A stretch of 64,000 bases of DNA from Polyangiaceae bacterium (GCA_015075635.1 JABTUA010000002.1:2484708-2548707); one strand, 5' to 3'. Positions 1-8,635 are shown, counted from the first letter of the stretch. Made by a program: numbers and translations. The notes: generated by a model from the sequence alone, not told the origin.

Positions 1-768
1 CAGCGTGGGCCGTCCGACACAGGCGCGACCCGTGCATTCGCAGTGTCGCTGCACTGCGCGACAACGCTCGAGGACCGCGCAGTCGATCGGCCGCGACGGC
101 GGCTCCCAGCGTCCAGCGTCCGGATCCCCGGCAGCGCCCGGCGTCGTCCCCCGCCTGGGCGGAAGCCTGCGGCCAGCGTCCGGCTCCAGGCCTCCGTCCG
201 TTCTCGCCCCCAGCGTGAATGCTTCGAGCGCCACGTTGCAGCCGCCGCCACCGTGAGTCGAACCGAACAGGGGACATCCGAAGTCGTCGAGCCCTGGCCC
301 CGACTCACCGGGAACCTGCGCGACGCACCACTCTTGCGAGCCGCGATCCACGGCGTCGAAGCGCACGCGGGCGCCGTCGGCGCGTCCTTCGGTGATGGCG
401 AGGGTCTTGCCCTCGTCGAGCGCGACCTGCGCGAACCGGCGGGGGCCCGCGTCCAGCGTCGGGTCCTGCGGCAGGGCGGCATCGCTGCTGCCGATCCGAA
501 CGCTTCCGCCGAGCCTGTCGGGCGCAGCGCTCGTCAGCACGAGCTCAATCTCGTCCGAGCTGGCCACGTCCGCAGAAGCCTCCAGGTATCCGCGCCAGTG
601 GCCGAGCGCGCTCGGCGGCTCTGCCGCTGGCGGCGGGCTCTCCGGGCTGGCACCCGCGGGTTTGGCCTGAGGGGCGCAGGCTACACCCAGCGCGTGAACC
701 ACGGCCAGCGACCCCGTCGCACCGACCAGCACGAGCACCCGTCGCCTTCGACTACTCCGTGAAGACAT
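1..768 (-). CDS. Secreted lipoprotein, C-terminus cut by window edge
   Basis: The reading frame is open on the minus strand from an ATG at 768 to the window start, giving at least 256 residues. The N-terminus is a lipoprotein signal: Arg-rich n-region, a hydrophobic stretch VLVLVGATGSLAVVHALGV, then a Cys in the lipobox-like LGVAC at about residue 30, followed by a Pro/Ala linker. The visible C-terminal part is Cys-rich (CAVLERC, CECTGRAC), which suggests disulphides outside the cytoplasm. I do not recognise a family. The next gene upstream (DUF190) reads the same way but ends 60 bases away, so this gene may have its own promoter. Confidence 0.6.
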   Translation of the reverse strand, partial: MSSRSSRRRRVLVLVGATGSLAVVHALGVACAPQAKPAGASPESPPPAAEPPSALGHWRGYLEASADVASSDEIELVLTSAAPDRLGGSVRIGSSDAALPQDPTLDAGPRRFAQVALDEGKTLAITEGRADGARVRFDAVDRGSQEWCVAQVPGESGPGLDDFGCPLFGSTHGGGGCNVALEAFTLGARTDGGLEPDAGRRLPPRRGTTPGAAGDPDAGRWEPPSRPIDCAVLERCRAVQRHCECTGRACVGRPTL

Positions 769-828
769 GCTCGGTCCCGCCCTTTCGTCCCCTGAGCCTA
801 CACCACGGAGTGAGCGTTACAACCGACG

Positions 829-1185
829 TCACCCCTCTCTGCGAGCCGGTCGGGTCGCGTAGCGCAGCACTCGCACCTTCTCCAGCGTCACCAGCGCTCC
901 CCCGGTCAGCATCTCGTCCAGGATGGGCAGGAGCCGATCGACGTGCTCGCTGTCGTCCACCACCTCGATCAGCACCGGCAGATCCGCGGAGAGATCCACC
1001 AGGCTGGCGGTGTGGATGACGCTGTTCGCGCCGAAGCCGGCGACGCCGTGGACCACCGTGGCGCCGGCGAAACCCTCGGCACGCAGCCGCTCGAGCAGCG
1101 CGCGCGCCAGCGGCTTCTTCTGCCACTTGTCGCCCTCGCCGATGAAGATCCGGACCAAGGTCTGCTCGCCGTCCAGCGTTCGCAT
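829..1185 (-). CDS. DUF190 family protein
   Basis: A 118-residue protein preceded by a strong ribosome site (AAGGAGG about 6 bases before the ATG). The sequence has the small ferredoxin-like/PII-like fold pattern of DUF190: an N-terminal strand (LVRIFIGEG), the KPLARALLERLRAEGFAGATV helix-strand region, and PVLIEVVDD. DUF190 genes commonly sit beside crcB fluoride channels. Here the gene starts 11 bases after crcB and is surely co-transcribed, which suggests a role in fluoride or ion stress, perhaps as a regulatory partner of the channel. The biochemical role is not established. Confidence 0.85.
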   Translation of the reverse strand: MRTLDGEQTLVRIFIGEGDKWQKKPLARALLERLRAEGFAGATVVHGVAGFGANSVIHTASLVDLSADLPVLIEVVDDSEHVDRLLPILDEMLTGGALVTLEKVRVLRYATRPARREG

Positions 1186-1196
1186 CGCTTCCTCCT

Positions 1197-1580
1197 TCAA
1201 GCCTTCGTGAGCGCGTGAGCCACCACGAGCCCCAGCACCACCGCCGCGAAGCAAGCCAGCGTCGTGATGCCGACGTTCCAGAGCGCGGCGCCCCGCGCGC
1301 CATCTTGCACCAGCTTGGTCGTCTCGTAGGCGAAGCTCGAGTAGGTGGTGAGCCCGCCCAGGAAGCCCGTGGTGAGCGCCAGGCGGAGCGTGGGCGAGAA
1401 GCTGACCACGTTGAGCGCCGTCTGCATCACCACCGCGATCAAGAAGCAGCCCGCCACGTTGACGATCAAGGTGCCATACGGAAACGACGCGCCGAACCGT
1501 CCGCCCGCCCAGAGCCCGACCAGGTAACGGGTGCCGCAGCCCGCTGCACCCGCCAGGCAAACCCACAAGAACCGCTCCAT
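1197..1580 (-). CDS. crcB: CrcB/Fluc fluoride ion channel
   Basis: A 127-residue protein with four predicted membrane helices. It has the family hallmarks GAAGCGTRYLVGLW near the N-terminus, the GTLIVNVAGCFLIA segment (the conserved GT-x-x-x-N motif of helix 2), and TTGFLGGLTTYSSFAYET in helix 3 (the TTYS-F motif that lines the fluoride pore). CrcB/Fluc proteins are dual-topology dimers that export fluoride passively. It is the first gene of a two-gene operon with DUF190. I looked for a fluoride riboswitch in the 33 bases between crcB and the divergent beta-lactamase; the space is too short to hold one. Confidence 0.95.
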   Translation of the reverse strand: MERFLWVCLAGAAGCGTRYLVGLWAGGRFGASFPYGTLIVNVAGCFLIAVVMQTALNVVSFSPTLRLALTTGFLGGLTTYSSFAYETTKLVQDGARGAALWNVGITTLACFAAVVLGLVVAHALTKA

Positions 1581-1613
1581 CGCCGTCGAAGGCTAGACCA
1601 TACTGCGAAACCC

Positions 1614-2504
1614 GTGGTCGTTCCCCGCAATCCCCAGCTGTCGCGGCGCGGGCTCCTGGCCGTCGCGTTCGCCGGCGCCTGCGCGCCGGCAGCTGCGCCG
1701 CCGAAAGCCCCGTTGGAGTGGGATCCGTTCGACCGGGTCGAGGCCCGAGTGGGCGGGCGCGTCGGGGTCTTCGCGCTCGACACCGGCAGCGGCCGACGGC
1801 TCGCACGGCGGGCGGACGAGCGCTTCGCGATGTGCTCGACCTTCAAGTGGGCGCTGGCGGCTGCGGTGCTCTCACGGGTGGATCGTGGCGAGCTCGGGCT
1901 CGAGCAGCGGGTGAGCTACGGCGCGGCCGACGTGCTCGAGTACGCGCCGGTGACCCGCGAGCACCTCCCGCGCGGGTCGCTGAGCGTGGAGGAGCTCGCC
2001 GGCGCCGCGGTGACGCTGAGCGACAACACCGCCGCGAACCTGCTGCTGCCGTTCGTCGGCGGCCCGTCAGGCCTCACTCGCTACTTCCGGAGCTTGGGCG
2101 ACTACGTGACCCGCCTCGACCGCGACGAGCCGACGCTGAACGAGAACCTCGCGGGTGACGCCCGCGACACGACCGCGCCGCGAGGGATGGCGGGAGCGCT
2201 CCGCGCGGCGCTCACGGGCAAGGCACTCTCACGCGCGAGCCGCGAGCGCCTGCTCGCTTGGATGCGTGCCTCCCCGACGGGCCGCGAGCGGCTGCGGGCG
2301 GGCCTGCCGCCCAACTGGGAGGCCGGCGACAAGACCGGGACCTGCAACCGCGGGGCGGTGAACGACGTCGCCGTGATCTGGCCACCGGCTCGCCCACCGA
2401 TCCTGGTCGCTGCGTACCTGAGCGACTCCACCCGGCCGCTGACCGAGCTGCTCGCAGCGCAGGCGGAAATCGGCCGGATCGTCGCTGCCGAGCTCGGCTC
2501 CTAG
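1614..2504 (+). CDS. Class A serine beta-lactamase, exported
   Basis: A 296-residue protein from a GTG start. The N-terminus has a twin-arginine-like SRRGLL followed by a hydrophobic stretch and AGAC, so it may be Tat-exported and lipidated. All class A catalytic motifs are present in order: S70-x-x-K as STFK (about residue 81), S130-D-N as SDN, E166-P-T-L-N, and K234-T-G in DKTGT. Length (about 270 mature residues) fits the family. It hydrolyses beta-lactam rings in the periplasm. It is divergent from crcB with a 33-base spacer and has no linked ampR-type regulator, so it is probably constitutive. Confidence 0.93.
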   Translation: MVVPRNPQLSRRGLLAVAFAGACAPAAAPPKAPLEWDPFDRVEARVGGRVGVFALDTGSGRRLARRADERFAMCSTFKWALAAAVLSRVDRGELGLEQRVSYGAADVLEYAPVTREHLPRGSLSVEELAGAAVTLSDNTAANLLLPFVGGPSGLTRYFRSLGDYVTRLDRDEPTLNENLAGDARDTTAPRGMAGALRAALTGKALSRASRERLLAWMRASPTGRERLRAGLPPNWEAGDKTGTCNRGAVNDVAVIWPPARPPILVAAYLSDSTRPLTELLAAQAEIGRIVAAELGS

Positions 2505-2507
2505 CGA

Positions 2508-2765
2508 TCAGCCGCCGCTCAACGCCTGCACCAGCGTGACCTCGTCGCTCGGGGCGAGCGCACCCGTGAGGTCGAAGACCTGCTCGCCGTTGACGAAGAA
2601 GCGCATGTGAGGCCGCATCCGGTCCTGCTCGTCGATCACGCGGAAGCGGATGCCGGGATACTGCCGGTCGAGATCGAGCAAGAGCTCCGCCAGGTTCCTC
2701 CCGCTCGCCTCGACCTCCTTCACCTTCGTGTAGGAGAGCAGTGGTCCGGGGATCAGCACCTTCAT
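2508..2765 (-). CDS. MoaD/ThiS-family small protein
   Basis: An 85-residue beta-grasp protein ending in a Gly-Gly tail (ALSGG), the site that is adenylated and thiocarboxylated in MoaD and ThiS. The internal pattern (MKVLIPGPL strand, LAELLLDLDRQYPG helix, RFFVNGEQV, PSDEVTLVQALSGG) matches the family. Its ATG overlaps the stop of the upstream BNR-repeat gene (ATGA). No molybdopterin or thiamine genes are adjacent, so it is more likely a sulfur carrier for another pathway, or a partner of the BNR protein, than the housekeeping MoaD. Confidence 0.85.
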   Translation of the reverse strand: MKVLIPGPLLSYTKVKEVEASGRNLAELLLDLDRQYPGIRFRVIDEQDRMRPHMRFFVNGEQVFDLTGALAPSDEVTLVQALSGG

Positions 2766-3922
2766 CGGAGCTCTGCCGTCTCCACGGCGTAGATCTCCGG
2801 CAGGTGCCGCGCGATGTTGCTCCAGCGCTTGCCCTCGTCCCGACTCATCCACAGCTCTCCGCTGGTGGTGCCGAAGTAGAGGCCGACCGGGTCCCGCTGA
2901 TCGGCGCTCATGGCCTGACGCTTGACGGTCCACCAGGCTTGGTTCTTGGGCAAACCCGTGTCGAGGCGCTTCCAGCTCTTGCCGGCGTTCTTGGTGACGT
3001 AGACCGAGGGCTTGCCGCCCGGGCTGGTCCGCGGCCACACGGTCGTGCCGTCCATGGGCAAGACCCAGGCCGTGTCGGCGTCCCGCGGGTGCACCACCAT
3101 CGTGAAGCCGACGTCGCCGACCTCCTTCGGCATACGCTTGCCGATGCGGCGCCACTCCTGGCTCGGGCGGTCGATACGGTAGATGCCGCAGTGATTCTGC
3201 TGGTACAGCCGGTCGGGGTTGGTCGGACACAAACGCACGCAGTGTGGATCGTGGAACGCGATGTTCGCGGCGTCGAATCCCTCCACGACCTGCATGCCTT
3301 GGACCAACGGAGACCAGGATTTCCCGCCGTCCAACGACTCGTGAACGCCGCCGCCGGACATGCCGAAGTACAGGTGCTTTGGATCGCGCGGGTCGACGAT
3401 GATGGAATGGAGCTTCGGCCCGTCCGGCGTGCCGTCCTGTGCGCTTCCCATCCACTCGCGGTACTTCGGGTCGTCGTTCAGGCCGGAGATCGGCTCCCAA
3501 CTCACGCCGCCGTCGTCGGAGCGGAACAAGCCTTGCGGCGAGGTGCCAGCGTACCAGGCGCTCGGCTCGTCGTCGTGACACGGCGTGAGCCAGAAGGTGT
3601 GATCGACGGAGCGGCCCGTGTCGCCCTTCTTGGCCTTCGGGAACGCCGGCGGCTTCTTCGCCTCCTTCCAGGTGCGGCCGAGATCGGTGGAGCGGAACAC
3701 GGTCGGGCCGAGGTGCCCGGTCTTCGCCGCGGCGAGCAGCGTGCGCCCGTCCCGCGGGTCGAGCACCAGATGATGGATGACGTGACCCAGAAAGTGCGGG
3801 CCGTCCGCGCGCCAGCTCTTGCGCTTGGCGTCGCTGCGAAACACCCAAGCGCCCTTGCGCGTGGCCACCAGCACCGCCACCCGAGAAGCCTTCTTGCCGC
3901 GAGCACCAGGTTTCTTCGCCAT
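2762..3922 (-). CDS. BNR/Asp-box beta-propeller (sialidase-like fold)
   Basis: About 386 residues from the ATG at 3922; in-frame ATGs at 3949 and 3973 are possible but the downstream one has a GGAGG upstream. The protein carries repeated Asp-box motifs typical of BNR propellers (STDLGRTW, SDDGGVSW, SLDGGKSW, TKNAGKSW, SRDEGKRW), spread over the full length. No signal peptide is obvious and the N-terminus is basic (MAKKPGARGKK), so it may be cytoplasmic. It belongs to the VPS10/exo-alpha-sialidase-like group whose members often have no glycosidase activity. It is translationally coupled to the MoaD-like gene. Confidence 0.85.
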   Translation of the reverse strand: MAKKPGARGKKASRVAVLVATRKGAWVFRSDAKRKSWRADGPHFLGHVIHHLVLDPRDGRTLLAAAKTGHLGPTVFRSTDLGRTWKEAKKPPAFPKAKKGDTGRSVDHTFWLTPCHDDEPSAWYAGTSPQGLFRSDDGGVSWEPISGLNDDPKYREWMGSAQDGTPDGPKLHSIIVDPRDPKHLYFGMSGGGVHESLDGGKSWSPLVQGMQVVEGFDAANIAFHDPHCVRLCPTNPDRLYQQNHCGIYRIDRPSQEWRRIGKRMPKEVGDVGFTMVVHPRDADTAWVLPMDGTTVWPRTSPGGKPSVYVTKNAGKSWKRLDTGLPKNQAWWTVKRQAMSADQRDPVGLYFGTTSGELWMSRDEGKRWSNIARHLPEIYAVETAELR

Positions 3923-4007
3923 CGCCGTCCCAACCTCCGCTGCCTTCATCAGGCAGGGTCGCGACCTCGTCAAGCGTCGAGTCGCAGCGCTGTGCTAGCG
4001 TGGCGGG

Positions 4008-5153
4008 GTGACCAGCGCGAGCCCGACGCTGCTCGAGCCTGCTCTCCCCAAGGCCGCCGGCGCCGTGCGGGGAAGTGTGGCCGAGTTCATGCTCGTCGGC
4101 GGCGCTACGCTCGTGCTTTTCCCGCTGATGTGGCTGCTCAGGAGTGGCTTGGGCCTCGACACCTCGGAGCTCGTGATCGGGTTTCTGGCGTTCCACGCCG
4201 CTTTCGTGCTCAACGACCCCCATTTCTCGGTGACCTATTTCCTGTTCTACGAGAAGGCGAAGGAGCGGGCGTTCGGCTCGGTCTATGCGCCGCTGCAGCG
4301 TGCGCGCTACTGGATCGCCGGCCTCGTGATCCCGCTGGGGCTCGGGATCTGGGCGGCGGTCGCGCTGGCGACCCGCTCGGCGCCGCTCCTGGGCTTCATG
4401 CTTCAGCTGATGTTCTTGCTGGTCGGCTGGCACTACGTGAAGCAAGGCTTCGGCGTGCTGACGGTGCTCTCGGCGCGGCGCGGGGTCAGCCTGAGCTCGC
4501 TCGAGCGCAAGGTGTTCCTCCTGCACTGCTTCGCCGCCTGGGCGTACGCCTGGGCGAGCCCCGCCGACTCCGGGAAGCTGGTCGAGGAGAAGGGCGTCGT
4601 CTACCGCACGCTGGCGCACGGACCTGGGCTGGAGCTCTTGACGCTCTCGGTCTTCGCGCTGAGCACGCTCGCCCTGATCGGCGTGCTGGCGCTCAAGTGG
4701 CAGCGGGAGAGGCGCCTGCCACCGCTCGCTCCGCTCTCCGGCTTTTTGATTACGGTCTGGGCGTGGACTGTCTTTTCCAGCGCCGACCCGCTGATGGTGT
4801 ACCTGATTCCGGCGCTGCACTCGGTGCAGTATCTGTACTTCGTCTGGCTCCTCCGGCGAAACGCGGCGCGAGCCGCGGAGGGCCCGCCGCGGTTCGGGCG
4901 CCCGGCGCGGACCGAGCTCGGGCTCCTGGCCGCCGCGGCGTTGGGCCTGGGCTGGCTCCTGTTCCACGCCGCACCCTCGCTGCTCGACGGCGCGCTGATT
5001 CCAGCGGGGCGGCGCGGTCTGGCCGAGATGGGCGACCTCGGGGTGACCCCGTACTTCGCCGCCTTCTTCGCCTTCGTGAACATTCACCACTACTTCATGG
5101 ACCACGTGATCTGGCGCCGGGAACACCCCGAGACCCGTTTCTTGAAGGACTGA
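4008..5153 (+). CDS. Polytopic membrane protein with conserved histidines
   Basis: A 381-residue protein with about nine hydrophobic segments. I do not recognise a named family. Histidines cluster in or near membrane segments: WHYVKQGFG in the middle, PALHSVQYLYFVW later, and NIHHYFMDHVIWRRE near the C-terminus. The last resembles HH-type metal-binding boxes of membrane di-iron enzymes or transport proteins, but the order is not that of the fatty-acid desaturases. Start is a GTG. It is followed after 3 bases by the next gene, so the two form an operon. Function is unknown. Confidence 0.75.
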   Translation: MTSASPTLLEPALPKAAGAVRGSVAEFMLVGGATLVLFPLMWLLRSGLGLDTSELVIGFLAFHAAFVLNDPHFSVTYFLFYEKAKERAFGSVYAPLQRARYWIAGLVIPLGLGIWAAVALATRSAPLLGFMLQLMFLLVGWHYVKQGFGVLTVLSARRGVSLSSLERKVFLLHCFAAWAYAWASPADSGKLVEEKGVVYRTLAHGPGLELLTLSVFALSTLALIGVLALKWQRERRLPPLAPLSGFLITVWAWTVFSSADPLMVYLIPALHSVQYLYFVWLLRRNAARAAEGPPRFGRPARTELGLLAAAALGLGWLLFHAAPSLLDGALIPAGRRGLAEMGDLGVTPYFAAFFAFVNIHHYFMDHVIWRREHPETRFLKD

Positions 5154-5156
5154 GCG

Positions 5157-5870
5157 ATGAGCGCGACCTATTCCATCCTGACCACCCTCGAGCCGAAGGC
5201 GATCCTCGAGCTCGAACAAGCGGCGATCGGCGCCGTGGAGGAATTCCTGGAGGAACACCCCGAGTGCGACGACGAGTGGGGTGAGATGAGCGCGGGCGGT
5301 CCGATGCCGAGACCGGAGGAGGTGCGCGCCGCCTACGAGAAGTACGGGCTCGAGCTCGAACCCGACGTGCTCGAACGGCTCGAGCGCTGCCGCTCGGTGT
5401 TCAGCATCGACAACCCGGGAGACATCGACACCGTCGGGGGCTTGCAGGTCTCGATCCTGCGCTTCCTGCTCGAGCGCACCGGCGAGAGCCTGGTGCTCCT
5501 GAACGACTACCCGTTCGAGAAGGGCGAGGCGCTCCTCGCCCGACTGGGGAGAGTGCCCGGCGCCAAGGGCTTCGGCAAGGCGCCGCCGCCGAAACGCCGG
5601 GCGCCTGCCCGTCGCGACCCGAAGGGCGGAGAGGTGCGCGCGCTCCGCGTGCTCAAGCTGCTCGAGCGCGCGGTGAACGACGTGCGCGTCGCCATCGACG
5701 TCAAGGCGGCGCTTCACTCGGTGAGCGCGAACGCCCGCAACTACGGCGCGCTGCTGCTCGAAGAGGGCGCCGTCACCGACGTCAAGGCGGCCAAGGAGCT
5801 CGGCGTCGAGCTGGACGAGCTGGTCACCGCCGCCGACGAGCTCGAGCGAGCGCTGTTCCGCCGGGGTTAA
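5157..5870 (+). CDS. Hypothetical soluble protein, operon partner
   Basis: A 237-residue, Glu/Leu/Arg-rich, mainly helical protein with no signal peptide or membrane segment. The N-terminal half holds an acidic stretch (VEEFLEEHPECDDEWGEM) and an FSIDNPGDIDTVGGLQ segment; a basic, Pro-rich linker (APPPKRRAPARR) separates it from a C-terminal helical part. I recognise no domain. It begins 3 bases after the membrane-protein gene and is probably co-expressed with it. Its stop overlaps the stop region of the convergent gene. Confidence 0.7.
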   Translation: MSATYSILTTLEPKAILELEQAAIGAVEEFLEEHPECDDEWGEMSAGGPMPRPEEVRAAYEKYGLELEPDVLERLERCRSVFSIDNPGDIDTVGGLQVSILRFLLERTGESLVLLNDYPFEKGEALLARLGRVPGAKGFGKAPPPKRRAPARRDPKGGEVRALRVLKLLERAVNDVRVAIDVKAALHSVSANARNYGALLLEEGAVTDVKAAKELGVELDELVTAADELERALFRRG

Positions 5871-6382
5871 CCCCAGACCAGGGCCGCGACCACCAACAGC
5901 GAGAGCAGCGTGGCGCTGGCCGCCGCAGCGATGACCAAGAAACGGCGCTCGGGGCTGGGCTCGCGCTCGCGGAACGGCAGCACGACGGGCTCGTCGGCGA
6001 CCACGGCAGCCTTCGGTTGCCAGCGCTCCGTCGGCGGCTCGGGGGCCTCGGGCTCGGACACCGGAGCGACGTCGAGCACCGGCTCGCTCGCGGGCAGCGG
6101 CTCCGCCGCCAGCCGCGGCAACACCTGCACCGACTCTTCTTCTTCCGGCTCCTCGCAGGGAACGATGGGCGCGAGGTCGGTCGCGGGTGGCGTGCTCCAG
6201 CGATCGGGGTGGAAGGCGTCCGAGCAGGGCCCCTCCTCTGCCTTGTAAACGCTGCGCAGGGTGATCGAGCCGAGCTGTCCGAGGCGAACGGGCTCGCGGA
6301 CCACCGGCGGCATGCCGACGATGGTCCCCTGCGCAGTGCGGCGAGGTCCGAAGCTCTCCGGGCCGGATGCAGGGGCGGTCAT
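5867..6382 (-). CDS. Hypothetical C-tail-anchored protein
   Basis: A 171-residue protein. Residues 1-140 are Pro/Glu/Ala-rich and probably disordered (acidic run CEEPEEEES). The last ~20 residues (FLVIAAAASATLLSLLVVAALVWG) form one hydrophobic helix at the extreme C-terminus, so it would be tail-anchored in the membrane. No domain is recognisable. The start is chosen at MTAPASG because upstream reading runs into composition typical of a shadow frame. It converges with the preceding gene, overlapping by 4 bases. Confidence 0.55.
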   Translation of the reverse strand: MTAPASGPESFGPRRTAQGTIVGMPPVVREPVRLGQLGSITLRSVYKAEEGPCSDAFHPDRWSTPPATDLAPIVPCEEPEEEESVQVLPRLAAEPLPASEPVLDVAPVSEPEAPEPPTERWQPKAAVVADEPVVLPFREREPSPERRFLVIAAAASATLLSLLVVAALVWG

Positions 6383-6450
6383 GGCAGCCCAAGTACGCGC
6401 GGGCCGCCGTCGATCTTCCCGAGCGCCGCGGATGTCCGGGGAAACCCCGA

Positions 6451-7947
6451 CTACTCGCAGCTCGAATTCCAGGCCGGAGCGACCGACTTGAACGCCCCAT
6501 ACGCGGGTTTCTGCCCACCGGAGCTGTCCAGCACGCCGAAAGGCGGGACCATGCCGTCGCTCCAGCAGAACCAGAACACAACCGGCACCTGAGCGCCGTA
6601 GCTCGCCGCCAGCGCGTAGACGTTCTTCAGGTACTGCGCCTGATTGGTGGAATCGACCGTGCCGATCTCGGTCACCCAGACCGGCTTGCCGAAGGCGAGG
6701 TATGCGCTGAACAGCGCGCTCATGTTGCCGAAGCCCCAGCTCGAGTTGGGCCAGTTGTCCGGCGCGCGCTGGCCGTAGGGGTGGATCCCGACGCCGTCGG
6801 CGAACAGGCCGCCGGCCGCGTTCTTGGCTTGCGTCAGGTAGTTGGGATCCCCGGACGCGAGCCCGCCCACGATCACCGGCGCCGACGAGCCCGCCTTCAC
6901 CTTGGCGTGCGCGTTCTTCAGCAGCGTGCCGTAGGTCGCGGGCGGCACGTACGGATCGTAGCCGGCCGAGGGCGGGAGATCGGGCTCGTTCCAGATCTCC
7001 CAGGCGTCGACCCCGTTGCCGAGCGAGGCGACCAGGTTGCCGAGCTCCTGGACGTATTGCGCCGAGTAGCTCGCCCAGGCGGCGCTGCTGCCGGACGATC
7101 CGGGGGACCCGACGGACACGCTCGCGTAGTCGAAGATCACGAGCACGCGCACGCCCCCGCTGCGGAGCGCAGCGATCTGGCCCTTCTGCGTGGCCGCGCT
7201 GACACCGACCTTCCACTCCACTCGCGCCCAGCGTGCCCCGATGTTGCGCAGGTCGTTCGCGCTCGGATTGCCCTTCGGATTGGCGGGATCGATGTTCATC
7301 GCGAAGCGGTTGCGCGTGGATTGATCGGGGCAGTTGCCCACCGGGCCGCCGCCCGTGCCGCCGCTGCCGCTGGTCCCACCCGAGCCGCTCGTCCCTCCGG
7401 CGCCGCTCGTCCCACCCGAGCCGCCGCTACCCGAGCCCGCGTTCGAGTAGATCTGGCAGCCTGCGACGGGGGTGCCGTCGTCCTTGGTGAAGGCGAGCTT
7501 CAGAACGCCGGCGCCGTGACCAGAGATCTGCCAGGTCCAGCTGTACGGTCCGTTACCGCTGATCTTCAGGTTACCCGCTGACGGCGAGCCCGGACCCGTC
7601 ACGTCCATGCCGATGTAGACGTAGCCAGGACCGTCGCTGAAGGTGACGTCGAACGGAATGCCCGCGGTCGCGGGGTTCTGCGAGAAGCTGAAGCGCGAGT
7701 CGCACGGCAGCGGCGCGCCACCGCTGCCGCCGGAACCGCCGCCAGCGCTGGTGCCTCCGCTGCTCGTGCCGCCGACCGCACCAGCACCGGCGGCTCCACC
7801 GCTCGGCCAGTTGCCCGAGCCACCGACGGCAGCGCCTCCGCTGCCCCCGGAGCCAGCAGACCCACCGCCGCTGCCATCGTCCGGGGCTCCAGCCCCAGTC
7901 GAGCACGCCAACCCGAGGAGCCCCACCAGAACCAGCCAGCGCGCCAC
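6451..7947 (-). CDS. Secreted lipoprotein with glycoside-hydrolase (TIM-barrel) domain
   Basis: A 498-residue lipoprotein: signal and lipobox (LLGLAC), a long Gly/Ser linker (residues ~20-80), a small beta-sandwich-like domain (~82-170), a second Gly/Ser linker, then a catalytic-type domain (~205-498). The last domain has WEIWNEPD, the NEP acid/base motif of clan GH-A hydrolases, and VWVTEIG, a plausible nucleophile strand. This suggests a GH5/GH39/cellulase-like enzyme acting outside the cell. The exact GH family and substrate cannot be set from the sequence alone. The two linkers are of the kind typical of Polyangiales secreted proteins. Confidence 0.82.
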   Translation of the reverse strand: MARWLVLVGLLGLACSTGAGAPDDGSGGGSAGSGGSGGAAVGGSGNWPSGGAAGAGAVGGTSSGGTSAGGGSGGSGGAPLPCDSRFSFSQNPATAGIPFDVTFSDGPGYVYIGMDVTGPGSPSAGNLKISGNGPYSWTWQISGHGAGVLKLAFTKDDGTPVAGCQIYSNAGSGSGGSGGTSGAGGTSGSGGTSGSGGTGGGPVGNCPDQSTRNRFAMNIDPANPKGNPSANDLRNIGARWARVEWKVGVSAATQKGQIAALRSGGVRVLVIFDYASVSVGSPGSSGSSAAWASYSAQYVQELGNLVASLGNGVDAWEIWNEPDLPPSAGYDPYVPPATYGTLLKNAHAKVKAGSSAPVIVGGLASGDPNYLTQAKNAAGGLFADGVGIHPYGQRAPDNWPNSSWGFGNMSALFSAYLAFGKPVWVTEIGTVDSTNQAQYLKNVYALAASYGAQVPVVFWFCWSDGMVPPFGVLDSSGGQKPAYGAFKSVAPAWNSSCE

Positions 7948-8021
7948 GGCCCGAATTCTAGCCGGACCCGCGCCCGGCGCCTCTGTCGCCGCACGGATAC
8001 CCGTGTTTTGCTGGCTCCACG

Positions 8022-8591
8022 GTGAGCACGCCGCACGAATTCCTGAAGCTCCTCAGGACGCTGCCCAGCGAGACGACCCTGCTCGGCCGCGAGCTCCTCG
8101 GGCGGAACGGCCAGCGCGAGGTGCAGCTGCTCTCCACCAGCCACGCGCGCCTCCGTGTGCTCCTCGCGCTGGAGATCCCAGAAGCTCGGCTGGGCGAAGC
8201 CGTCGAGCTCGCCAAGCAGCGCGGCATCCGCTTGGCCTGGACCATCGATCGTTGGATCTCCGTCGCGCTGGACGACGACTCGGTCTGGGTCTGGACCTAC
8301 GAGGGGCTCGAGGCCCGCGCGACGCGGAGCGGCCACCTGGAGATCGACTCGGGGGCCCGCGTACCCGTCAGCGAGATCGCGCGCTTCACTGCGGATGTCG
8401 ATGCCGACGCCGGCTACGCCTGGCTGGACGTCATCGATCAATCGGGCTCGAGCTTCCGCGTCATCAGCCGAGCCCTGCCGTCGCACAAGGACCCGACGCA
8501 CACCTGGAACGAGATCCTGTACGAGAGCGCGTGGGCCGGAATCCTCTCCCGAGTGCTCGGCGAGTGGTTCGGCGTTCCCTTCGACGTGTGA
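8022..8591 (+). CDS. Hypothetical protein next to tRNA island
   Basis: A 189-residue soluble protein from a GTG start. It begins with a helical SxPHEFLKLLRTLP region and continues as alternating strands and helices; Trp-rich stretches (AWTIDRWISVALDDDSVWVWTYEG) suggest a beta-sheet core. No signal peptide or recognised domain. It lies just before the promoter at 8607 and the tRNA island, in the same orientation, but a gap of about 600 bases separates it from the first tRNA, so it need not belong to the island. Confidence 0.65.
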   Translation: MSTPHEFLKLLRTLPSETTLLGRELLGRNGQREVQLLSTSHARLRVLLALEIPEARLGEAVELAKQRGIRLAWTIDRWISVALDDDSVWVWTYEGLEARATRSGHLEIDSGARVPVSEIARFTADVDADAGYAWLDVIDQSGSSFRVISRALPSHKDPTHTWNEILYESAWAGILSRVLGEWFGVPFDV

Positions 8592-8606
8592 ACGCGCGCT
8601 CGCGAG

Positions 8607-8635
8607 TTGACAAGTCGAGTGTCCTCGCGTAATGT
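8607..8635 (+). promoter_or_regulatory. Sigma-70-type promoter for an untranslated transcript
   Basis: A perfect -35 box TTGACA at 8607-8612 is followed after exactly 17 bases by TAATGT (8630-8635), which shares the TA-x-x-x-T ends of the -10 consensus. The surrounding ~40 bases are also less GC-rich than the region. Transcription would start near 8642 and run toward the tRNA island. The intrinsic terminator at 9072 would end most transcripts after about 460 nucleotides. Confidence 0.6.

Noticed and set aside
1581..1613. Fluoride riboswitch before crcB
   Set aside because: The 33-base space to the divergent gene is too short and no pseudoknot-forming sequence is present.
2508..6581. A 1357-codon open frame on the minus strand
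   Set aside because: Only its last 85 codons (MoaD-like) are real; the rest overlaps the BNR gene and the plus-strand membrane-protein operon in wrong frames and is Arg/Pro-rich, typical of GC-rich shadow frames.
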